Source of the DNA: Bugulina stolonifera | Lineage: Eukaryota; Bryozoa; Gymnolaemata; Cheilostomatida; Bugulidae | Length of the DNA: 64,000 nucleotides | Reading direction: 5' to 3' | Assembly (NCBI GenBank): GCA_935421135.1 | Contig: OW285189.1 | Location: forward strand, 992,001 to 1,056,000 | Shown: piece by piece, positions 33,086 through 64,000 of the stretch | Position numbering within the stretch: position 1 is the first letter of the stretch | Layout of the letters: every line of letters begins with the position of its first letter | Made by a program: the position numbers and the translations under genes | Notes under the pieces: model-generated | The model's database searches: none | The model's input: only the letters and a program-made list of their open reading frames with translations | Told to the model about the DNA's origin: nothing

Positions 33086-34068
33086 CAGAGCTGGGTCCAA
33101 GTCAAGTCGACTTGCCAACTTGCTGACTTGACTTTGACTTGCACATCAATGTGACTTGACTTGACTTGACTTAGACACTTGAATGACTTGTGATTTTGAC
33201 TTGGGTTCTGCCAAGTCAATCTGGCAAATAAAAATTTTGTACAGTGTTTAGCCAACATGGAAAAAAAGGTCTCAATTGCCTACCTAATTATCATTTTTAC
33301 TAGATCAGTGCTACTAGCAGCACTCAGAGTATATCAAGGTTAGCTATGAGGGTACACAATTCAGGCACTATCTAAGCTGTGTGTACGTGACACTACACAA
33401 CGACAATGCATAGTCACAAGTACACACAGTGCAAGTAGTGTAAGTGTAGCATACAATGTAGGTGGGGTGTAAGTAGTGAATACAATGCGCAGTGCAATAA
33501 TTACTAGAGTTAAATTGCAGGACTGGCCAGTGGACACTCCTTGCTGTACCATGTGCTGTTTATATGCTATGTAACACTGCATCACCATTACAATATACAA
33601 TATATAATACTATATGACCAGTCTCGACCGTAGTGCCAATAATACTACTTATATAGACTAGTTCTTTACCATGATTGCATCACATACATATCCATGCCCT
33701 ACTACACCTTGGCATAGGTTTTTCATGGATTGGAATGCCTACTAAAAGAAAAAAATGATGTTTTGAAAAATGTAAAATTTTTTGAAGTTATCTTCCACTT
33801 GACTTGCATTTCGACTTGACTTGACTTTGACTTGACTTGACTTGTGACTTGCATGACAGCTGACTTGACTTGACTTGACTTGAGGCAGCACTGACTTGAC
33901 TTCGACTTGACTTGCCTTCAAAATTTTAGAAATTACTTGACTTGACTTGACTTGACTTGACTTGACTTGACTTGAGGCAGCACTGACTTGACTTGGACTT
34001 GACTTGCCTCCAAAATTTTAGAAATGACTTGACTTGTTGACTTGCAAGTCGACTTGGACCCAACTCTG
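33086..34068. mobile_element. AAGTC-rich TIR element, copy 2
   Basis: Ends CAGAGCTGGGTCCAAGTC and GACTTGGACCCAACTCTG. Compared with copy 1 the interior is inverted. The right subterminal region is expanded to long runs of gacttgacttgactt (about 33815-34000). It abuts the dispersed repeat into which LTR element 1 inserted. Confidence 0.75.
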
Positions 34069-34930
34069 AGTAATACATTCCCAATTGATAAAAAGTCACT
34101 TAGAGTCAAGTCATCAGATGAAGCAAGTCAAAAGTAGAGTAAGAGTCAATAAAAAGCAATTTAACAAGTAAAGTAAGAGTCAAGCAGTTAGGGCCAAAAT
34201 TCTAGAGTCAGAGAAGAGTTAAAAGTACGGAGGTAGTTCAAAGAGACCACCAATGGAAATTTTTGTACAACATGCATTTTGTATATTGCTGAAGCCTGGA
34301 ATATACATTTATTAAATTGAACAGTTTAGTAATTTTTAAAATAGCTCATTCAAACAAACAAGAGAAGACAATCTTCGATGTGCATAAAATACTATTTAAA
34401 ATTACGAGTATGGGCAAATAGTTGAAAACCAAAGAGTAGTACTAGATGCTCTCTATTTATTTATTTCCTTAAACAATGTACCTGTATTTCAACAATAATG
34501 TTGTTATCAAAAGGAAATGGCTAGAATGAAATAGTAAACACAGAAGTGGAGGGAGTATACAAGTGTCAAAACAGTGGGTAGTGGTTAGTACAGTAGTGGT
34601 GAAGAACAAAGGGCAAAGGCTATTGCAAATTTGCACCTCTTTATTGTAGGCATGATTAGCTACAAGTCTTTCAGCTTTCCTATGTTCAACAAGACTTGTT
34701 ACATAATTATACCAAACCAATAAAATTTCCATTGAAAGCTGAAATATTAGCTAAAAGATTAGAGTAAAGTAAGAGTCAAGCATCATGCTTTGTGGGAAAG
34801 CTGAAGTAAAAGTCAATTCTCAGCTTTCGAACAATGCTAGAGCACAAGTCAATTAAAAGTCATGAAAAGCTGTTGCTCGAGTTAACTCGAGCCGTTAACT
34901 CAGCTGAGTAAAATGACTCGAGTGCCCATG
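34069..34930. other. Intergenic, rich in degenerate AAGTC/GAGTC motifs
   Basis: Loose repeats of aagtcaa/gagtcaa continue here. The palindromic run ctcgagttaactcgagccgt lies at about 34877-34896. No coding sequence is supported. Confidence 0.4.
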
Positions 34931-35064
34931 TCTGGAGAACATGGGAACTAGTAGCGGAATAATATAACATACTGATGACCTGAAGGTCTCGACTTTCCTC
35001 CAATTGGAGGTCACAAGACTCGGCAGACAGACAGACCAGTGCGGAGCTCCCAAGCTCTCTTGAA

Positions 35065-35396
35065 CTCTGTTGGAAAATTGGTTTAAACGATGGGGCGTGT
35101 CTTTCAATATTAGTAATAGCAAAATCATAGCATTCAACACAAAGAGCGAAGTCCGCAGTAGAGTATACAATAAACAGTACATTACTATATAATGTCTTCG
35201 GCACTAGGTATCTTGGAGTCATTCTGCAAGATAACCTAAAGTTTGATGAGCACATACAGACCAAAACAAAAGACAGAAGGAAGCAGTTGGAGATTGTTAA
35301 AAGAGCACTCTTTTGGGCCCCTGAAAAACCAAAACTTACAGCATATAAGTCCCTATATCTGCCCAATCTGGAGTATTCTTGTTTATTTAACACTAA
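35065..35396 (+). pseudogene. Non-LTR retrotransposon reverse transcriptase fragment (CR1/L2-like)
   Basis: In two frames separated by a shift near 35190, the plus strand encodes VSFNISNSKIIAFNT and then RYLGVILQDNLKFDEHI, KRALFWAPEKPKLTAYK, SLYLPNLEYS. These are typical of the segment downstream of the catalytic FADD in CR1/L2-type elements. Truncated at both ends and frameshifted. An old fragment. Confidence 0.75.
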
Positions 35397-35874
35397 TTAG
35401 TTACTAAACACTCGGCATGCATCAACCCTGGTCTCGATAGCCCATAATAAAATCTCACTCTTTAAAGAGGTAATATATTTCTAGGGCTAAGCCAGTTGGA
35501 CTCCATGGTGTTCCTCATTTGTGCTCTTTGTTGGTCGCTCTCTCAAGGATCCCACAAGGAGAGCACCTCTTACTATTTTTCATCTTTGACTGTTATCAGT
35601 GCCAGATGATGATAGGTTGGTGATGAATTCATAAATTTCAAACAAAATTGATGTAAAAGTGAATCGTGCATCTCACAGGATGATCACTGAGTAGTACCAG
35701 TGTGATAATGTGATAGTCATAAGGCCTACACTAGCCTGCTTTTACTCATTTTAAACTATGTCAACACCTGTTTGAGGATATATATGGTACAATGCACATT
35801 TATAATATTCATCTTTATTCTCTCATACCATAGGAGTTTAGAGATATTTGCTACCTAAATGCATATCTTAGTTA

Positions 35875-57497
<21,623 letters not shown>

Positions 57498-58287
57498 ACT
57501 CAGACGCTTGCTCAGCTCCATTCCCTCTTATATATAACATATTATACACGTATATTATACTTTTCTAGTGTTTATATTATCTCGACTATGATTGTTACTA
57601 TGATTGTGGTGTGGTCACTGAAACTGCCGCTGGTGCCCAGGCTGAAGCTCTAACTTATTCTATATTTATTTACCATATTATCCGAGTTTACTGCAGTCTC
57701 TTTATTTATCATAGTGGTCACACATTATTTCTAATGAGCTACATTAAAATCCATTCCTTTTCTTGGTGCAAGTTGTTAGTTGAATATTATTATTAATTAC
57801 CATCTCTAAAACTCATTGGAATCTCCAGGTCAACTCCTTATAATCATTGGTAGTATATCAGTCAATATGACTGAATACATGTAGTATAGTCTATGTAGAG
57901 GTACAAGTAAGTTTATATTTAGATATGAGAGTGTATTTTAGACCACTTTTACCAAAGGTGCTAAATGACTTTTTTGACTTGTATTATAATATTTGTAATA
58001 GGCGTTGTTTATATAACATACATAATATACATGTACATGCAGGCCTAATAGATAATTTTTTTTATTTCCATATATCCATTGCAATAATGTATGTAGTTAA
58101 TTGTCAGGCATCCCGATATTGCATGTATAGTATAATAATGTATATACATGTACTATGGTGCATACAAACAAAATACATGTACATACAAAATGTTGCTATG
58201 TCCTTATATCATTCCTGTGTAGAGTGTACATGTAATTTACAAGTGAGTGTAGTATATACATAAATACATGTGCTCCTATAAACACTG
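57498..58287. other. Convergent intergenic region between protease and Maf gene
   Basis: Holds both 3' UTRs. AATAAA for the minus-strand gene may be at 58061-58066. An ATTAAA for the protease occurs near 57743. Many atgtacatg palindromes. Confidence 0.45.
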
Positions 58288-61219
58288 TCAACATACATGG
58301 TCTAGCAGTAATGACTTGGATTGCAGAGTCTCTATGAATTTATTCAGTTCACGAGAGAATCTGTATAGAGGAAATCCCATGACATTGTAGTAGTCTCCGT
58401 TTATACTCTCTACCAGCTGACCTCCCAAACCTTGTATCCCATAACCACCTGCCTTGTCCCTGTCAACACAAAACTAGTCTCACTGGTGCCACTGTTTAAT
58501 GGAGTTGAATAACAATAATTTTCAGTATACATAACATGCATGTACATGTACCCATAAGACCAAGTCCCTGCATGCATCTCAGCTTGCATTTATACATACT
58601 ACCATTCTTCTGCTTCTACCAGTATCAATACAGTTACAATGTATATTTCCAGCCATTATACTTGTACATGTTCATCTAATAAACACACTATTTTACTTAC
58701 AGAATTTGTTTGTTACTTATACACAAAGACTAAAAGTTTTCTTTCAATTTCCACCAAAAAGGTAATATTTCACATGAATAAACAAAGGATGCAAACTTAC
58801 ATAGATTCTCCTGTATCCACATATCTTTCTATAACCTCATCACTAACATCTGAGGCAAATTTAACTTGAGTGGTTTCATGAAATGAGTGAGTTATGAATC
58901 TGTCATCTGAATCGGTGTTTGTCTCATTTGACACAAGAAGTACCACTGCAGAACATACCTGGTGATCAACTTCATCTCTAAATCTATAAAGTACACTTTA
59001 CTCATTACACAAACTTCAACCACCTAGAGTAGTAGACTGAGATGTTGTATGTAGGTGAGAATACTGCTTTGAATAAATAAATTCTCCCTTTTTTTTCAAA
59101 TTTGGAAAAATTCACCTTGAATGATATTTATATCATTCAAGGTGAACATACTCATGTATTAGCAGATTATCTATACAGGTATTTATGGGCTACACTAGTC
59201 TTAATAACCTTCACCTGCTACCAGCAGTCACAGACTTCAATATTGCAATTACCTGTAAATTAGCAATTACTCCAAATGGCCACCCAGACACCTATCTCTG
59301 TTGGTTTGAATTCCAAGGTGGCCCACAAGTGGCTAAAAACTGGAGCTTTTAATGTTTAGGGCTGTAATCAAAGGACTAGTGAATTTTGGTCACTAGGTCA
59401 CTAGTGCATTAACAAACATACAGGAAAATGCAAACTACAGTTCATAACTGCCGACTCCCCACACACTACTTCATACCTGCCAACTCCCTCATAGTATAGT
59501 TCATACCTGCCAACTCCCCCATCTACATGTACTCTTCCACAACCCTTCCCATACAAACAAGGAAAACAGTTGGAATGGTCAGTAATAGGGCATACCTTTT
59601 AAGCATGGAGATGGCATCAGCTCTGTCAGTAGGCTTCTCCAGTATTTTCCCATTAACAAAGACAATTGTATCGGCCCCTATATACAGAGACCGTTTAAAT
59701 ACGTCCTCTGTAACGTTTGCTTGGTCAGCCACTGCAACCTACACGCAACCACAAGTGAAACAACAGCATATCATTGTTCTTTACTTAGCATGACAATGTT
59801 ATACTGCATGTGAGTTGGAGATGGTGAACAAACAGGCTCATCCATCATAATGCACAAATAAAGGCTAGGGTACACAAGAGGCCGTGAACAACTTTGTTGT
59901 TCGGTTGGCATGGCTCTATAGGCAATGCGTGGTACCAGTCCACTCAGGGCTTAAAGTGTAAAATTTTTTTTACAGGAACGCATCAACATTACTTTTACAG
60001 GAACGCATCAATATTACTTTTACAGGAACGCATCAACATTACATGGCTTTCACTATCAAACAGAAACGCTAGGAGTATTATTTGTTCAAACAACTTCGTT
60101 TGCAAATAGGAGCATTTTTATATATATTTTGTTGCATAACTTTAAATACAGATTCATTCATTCATTCGGATGTTCGAAGTCTGCATATATCTGGCTAAAT
60201 TCAAAGAAGTAGCACATCGATAAGATGTTTTTACAATAAATACTTTTTATTAAATCCTGTTCTCTGTGTGTAAACAAGCATTTAATAAACATAATAGTTA
60301 TATCTCCATTTCTGTTTAGATGAGTGGTATTGAGCAAGTGTTGGAAGGTGCTTGTAGAAAATGTTTGAGAAGCTTAGATTTGTCTCCCTTGTTTTCCTGT
60401 CAATACTTAAAATGCTATGTATTTTTGGGTAAAAAGTAGTGCTTTGGACCATCCAGTATAAAAATGTTTGCCATACATATTGCCACCTAATTTTCATGTG
60501 TTAATGTGTAGGAGATATTAATATTAAAATGAAAAATACTTTAGACACCCATTGAATGTCCCTAGTCAATTAACTAAGCTAGCGACCTATCAGTGTTTTG
60601 AGCAAGGGCGGGCTGACTGGCTGGCTGTAGTTAGTGAGGGAGCAATACCTCTACTAAAACAGCTAGTACACTAGCTAATGTGCTGAAAATGCAACCGGAA
60701 CGCGTTCCTGTAAGAATAGCTCTAATAAATTCTTACCAGAACGGCGTTCCGGTGCGTTCCGGTACACTTTAAGCCCTGAGTCCACTAGTGGCCCTGATTG
60801 ATATCCAGCAAGTCACCAAAGCTTATTTTAAATAGGTTATATAATTGGAGTCGTTGTATCTAATATTAATCAATCACCATAGCACTCTGTAATGCCGTAG
60901 CCTGAGAAGACCAAGATATTGGTCTTTGCATAGCCGAATAAACGGCATGTCGATTTGCTTTAGAACAAGGCTCCAAAGACCGAAAAAGAACAACAGGCCT
61001 CTCGTGTAGCCGAGTCTTAACAGTGGTCTATTGGCATACTCTTTATACAAGTTCTCATATTATACATGTATATATATCTTACATGTACATGTATGTCTTT
61101 ACCTGCTTCACCTTCCCAGCGGCTACATGGGTGATGTATCTGTATACCTCAGATTTATCAAATAGATCTTTATTTTCCTCCTCATAACTTGAAGGACTGA
61201 TCACCAAGTTTTTGATCCC
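58288..61219 (-). CDS. Maf-family nucleotide pyrophosphatase (ASMTL N-domain-like), 5' end missing
   Basis: Maf proteins hydrolyse noncanonical or modified nucleoside triphosphates such as dTTP/UTP analogues. Four exons: 61103-61219, 59596-59738, 58801-58983, 58288-58459 (615 nt, 204 residues plus stop), GT-AG and in frame. Conserved blocks: [24 protein letters not shown] (the catalytic GADT...ILEKP region), [40 protein letters not shown] and [13 protein letters not shown]. These match the Maf domain of animal ASMTL. The N-terminal ASxSPRR motif, expected about 15-25 residues before the first exon seen, is not present in 61220-64000, so exon 1 probably lies outside the window. The protein ends after the Maf domain ([16 protein letters not shown]), so there is no methyltransferase domain as in human ASMTL. 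Confidence 0.9.
59862..61014. mobile_element. TIR element, family C copy 2, interrupted by a hAT-like element
   Basis: Ends ggctagggtacacaagaggcc and, inverted, ggctacacgagaggcctgttg. The family B element at 59945-60778 is inserted in it. It lies in an intron of the Maf gene. Confidence 0.6.
59945..60778. mobile_element. hAT-like non-autonomous element, family B copy 2
   Basis: Ends CAGGGCTTAAAGTGTA and its reverse complement, with an exact 8-bp duplication AGTCCACT (59937-59944 and 60779-60786). Same family as 14146-14967, in the opposite orientation. Three tandem copies of tttacaggaacgcatcaaca lie near the left end. Confidence 0.9.
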
Positions 61220-61407
61220 CTAGAATGTTATACAACATTGAGAGCTCAGAGTTAACCACTCCAAGATAGAGAGAAATAACCAGAGAGACAATACAACTTC
61301 TGAGAAGAAAAAGTGAAGTTCTAACGCTAACATAAATTCATGTAGTTTATGTATACAATAGTTTGGGCTAACATATCTATATACATGTCCATGGAAGGCC
61401 ACACATA

Positions 61408-62037
61408 CTGTACAATGGTTTAATTTAACGCAGAAAAAAATAACGATTTTGAGAATTTTGTTGGAAGTTTTATTTAACGTATATTCAATTTAACGAACCC
61501 CACCAAAAATAGATTTTAATTTAACGGTCACAAAGGTACAGGGTTGTGGTAAAATGTGGTAAGGTGCAGGTAAGGCAAAATTACAATTTTAAACCGTTCT
61601 TTTGGCTCATAAGTAGTATATTTAGCCCTTTTTATTGTCTTATAGTTGAATATAGAATTGCACCTGCGGTAATCCTATGGTACAGTTACAGATGAGATTA
61701 GTATTGTATACCTAACTAATCTTATCGTATACAACAGATAGAAAAAAAATCAATCCTGAAGCGGGATTCGAACCCACGGGCATTGGATTGACAGTCGAGC
61801 ACTCTACCTATTGCGCTATCAGATCGGCACGGTTTCACGCTGAAAACTAACCATCATACTTGTAATCAACAGCAGTAATACTTTACTACATGACTTGTAG
61901 TAGTGTTGCTTCAGCTAAAAAAAACAACACGTGAATATAGTTAATTATAGTTTAGTAATACAATTTATATTTTAACGAGTTCGATACACTCGTTAAAACG
62001 TTAAAATAAGCTAACGCTATTATAAGCCATTGTACAG
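61408..62037. mobile_element. mariner/pogo-like MITE containing a tRNA-like sequence
   Basis: Ends CTGTACAATGG and CCATTGTACAG, flanked by TA on both sides (61406-61407, 62038-62039), as in Tc1/mariner. taacg motifs recur at both ends. A tRNA-like segment lies inside at 61753-61831. It is upstream of the first seen exon of the Maf gene. Confidence 0.72.
61753..61831 (-). repeat. tRNA-like sequence (tRNA relic or SINE head)
   Basis: On the minus strand: TGATAGCGCAATAGGTAGAG (A box), an anticodon-loop-like CTGTCAA (GTC), and GTGGGTTCGAATCCCGC, a good T arm. The acceptor and anticodon stems have several mismatches, so a functional tRNA-Asp is unlikely. Confidence 0.55.
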
Positions 62038-62429
62038 TAAGGCGGTACGGCTTAAGTGTGAGAGAAGCATATTTGGCCAAGAGTTTATAAATTCTCTCTA
62101 CACTTCTGGTAACAAAATACTTAGCCACATATGTACATGTATATTCACTTGTCTTTTAACTTCAAACATCATGGAAGTGCAATTAGCAAGAAAACTTTTT
62201 ATTTATTTGAGGTTATATTACAACGCGAAGACAACTTCTTCATATTTTCTATAAACTCCCGTGAGTGAATAGAGGTAGTGGGTAGCCTATCTTCCTGCAT
62301 TTCTCCAAAATACCCATAATACACTTGGGTGAAACAATAGAACTGCCGAAAGAGAAACAAATAACTAAAATTGGTATAAATGGTTTCTAATTATATTTCC
62401 CCTTTCATACAAGAGAGTACAACTCAGGA

Positions 62430-63240
62430 AGACTACATAGCCTTTGGTGACTCTTTTACTTTGCTGACGAATGCATTCTTTACAGACAAATTGATTCTCA
62501 AGAAGACCACATGAAACTCCGGGAACTTAGGCGGCCTTCTTAAATGGGAAGACTGAAAAATGCTTTTCCGTCCCGAGAAATGTGTTCAACTGTCGGTGAC
62601 TCTAAAGAAGCCTCTCAAAACACACTACAAGATGATAAATCACCAATTGAGCTAAACCAAAGATACTAAGTACCTTGGTGTGATCATAGCTTCAAACCTG
62701 TGGTGGTCATCCCATATAAATATCATGGCAGCAAGAGCCCTATCCAAATTGCCTTTTCTCCAACATAACTTTGTACACTGCCCATGACATATCAAGATCC
62801 TTGCCTAGAGTCTGTTCAGAGGAAGGCAGCCCACCTTGTGACTGGCAACCATCGAAAAAAGTCTGTATCACCAAAATGCTCTATGATCTTGAATGGCCAC
62901 CACTTCAAGGGAGGCCGAAAAAATTGAAGTTGGCCCTCTTCCACAAAGCATACCATAATGAAGTGGACATAGCCTAAGCATTCCATTGGCTACAAGCCTA
63001 CGAAGTCTTCATCAGTAATTTATCACACCAAGTTTGAGAACAAACATCAACTTACATTCATTCTTTCCTTCAGTAGTCTGTGCATGGAATAACCTGCCAG
63101 ACAGTGTAGTCCAGTCCAACACCGAGGATCACTTCAAAGGTCCATTGAAACATAAACTAAGGCCCTACTTAAGTCTGTCACTACAGTTTGGAGATACCTG
63201 CAGTACTGTTGTGACTCATCCGGAAAAGCAAAAGTAAGTC
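62430..63240 (+). pseudogene. Non-LTR retrotransposon RT fragment (CR1/L2-like)
   Basis: In shifting plus-strand frames: LLYFADECILYR-like text near 62455 (catalytic FADD changed to FADE), PEKCVQLS near 62575, KYLGVIIASNLWWSSHIN near 62670, ESVQRKAAHLVTG near 62810, MLYDLEWPPLQGR near 62880, and FPSVVCAWNNLPDSVV near 63065. This is the order found from the RT palm to the C-terminus of CR1/L2-type elements. It has several frameshifts and stops. Confidence 0.85.
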
Positions 63241-64000
63241 CATACAACATTAGATGCGGGTTTCAGATTAGTCCCAGGGCAACAAGGACTACCAGTAGAA
63301 CTCAATGGTTGCAACACATAATCGGTGGCACACCTATGTAGACGACCCATACATCCCACAGTCTAACTAGGTGTAACATGCCACAAGTAGGCTAGTTGGG
63401 AACACTGCTATTCACTCCTCGTGCTAATGCTGGCAGCCTGGTACCAACTCTTTGCACATGTGTTATCAAGTTACATCTACTTACATCAATGTCTGCAACG
63501 CGCTAGACCGCTTAGGGGGCTAAAGGGGTGTGCCTCATTGTTGTATAGTGGTTAGCAGAGTGGAATACTGTGTTCCAGTAGGAAGCCTGTGCTGGTCATT
63601 TAGGGGCAGAGTGGATACCTGGATTGTACCTAACCAGATGATTGTACTAGGCGGATGCCTGGCTGTTAGGATAATTTGTTTGATCACTCTTCTTGAGATC
63701 CCATATGGTACGGGGGGGGGGGGGAGGAAACTGTTGTGGAAGGGTTTTCCGCCTTTTTGAACAGACTGTGGAACTCCCCTCGATTTTACTCTTGTCTGGA
63801 CAGTCGATTCTGATTGGTTTATTAGTACATCGTATGACCCACAAAGGACAGGGTGAGCTTCTTCTTTAGAAAAGATCTTGAGTAACAACCTGACACAAGA
63901 CGTTCTTTTCCTTTCCTACATTGGTTGTAGCTTAAGCCTTTCTTTGGCTTCAGAAACACCTCTTCTTCATTTGATACCACATATCATACATACCCCTTTA
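63241..64000. other. Right edge, no gene seen
   Basis: A SINE-like A box (gtatagtggttagcagagtgg) is at about 63543. A 13-nt G tract lies at about 63712. No Maf exon 1 and no other coding sequence is supported. Confidence 0.4.

Noticed and set aside
61753..61831. Functional tRNA-Asp gene on the minus strand
   Set aside because: T arm and A/B boxes are good, but acceptor and anticodon stems have several mismatches. A relic or SINE head is more likely.

Overview
The window is a piece of a repeat-rich, AT-rich animal (metazoan) nuclear genome. It has spliced genes with GT-AG introns, animal-type proteins (a type II transmembrane protease with LDLa and SRCR domains, RPSA, STK16, TIM10), box C/D snoRNAs inside ribosomal-protein introns, LTR and non-LTR retrotransposons, many short inverted-repeat DNA transposons, and minisatellites in most long introns. 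The species cannot be read from the sequence. An invertebrate is likely, and a sponge or other early-branching animal is possible, but that is inference.

Six cellular genes could be assembled exon by exon, every junction keeping frame. (1) TIMM10, minus strand, 1171-9177, two exons around a 7.7 kb intron packed with transposons. (2) RPSA (40S protein uS2), minus, 10676-12290, four coding exons; all three coding introns hold box C/D snoRNA-like sequences, two of them U16-like. (3) A TPR protein resembling the Acl4-type RPL4 assembly chaperones, plus, 17044-22325, eleven exons. (4) STK16, a lipid-anchored Ser/Thr kinase, minus, 23285-27887, six exons. (5) A type II transmembrane serine protease (TM, 3 LDLa, SRCR, trypsin), plus, 35875-57497, twelve exons; its last intron is 12.4 kb and contains a complete LTR retrotransposon. 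(6) A Maf-family nucleotide pyrophosphatase, minus, 58288-61219, four exons seen, first exon probably beyond the right edge.

Between and inside these genes lie: a gypsy element with identical LTRs and one open 1291-codon gag-pol (28482-33059); a gypsy element with the unusual order gag-protease-integrase-RT-RNase H (46437-51996), the Gmr1-type order; remains of at least three non-LTR retrotransposons; a piggyBac relic with TTAA target duplication; hAT-like elements with 8-bp duplications; a family with 7-bp duplications present in three copies; a PIF/Harbinger-like and a mariner-like MITE; and tRNA-derived SINE-like sequences. Both LTR elements sit in older repeats for which an uninterrupted paralogous copy exists in the same window, so the target duplications can be checked directly.

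The most unusual signal is the relation between minisatellites and splice sites. STK16 exon 3 is bracketed by two arrays, one repeating its 5' splice site and the other repeating its 3' splice site. The LDLa1 exon of the protease runs into an array carrying about 17 copies of its own GTAAGT donor. A trypsin-domain exon does the same with a 13-bp unit. The STK16 stop codon lies in the first unit of a 31-bp array. These look like tandem expansions seeded on exon-intron boundaries.
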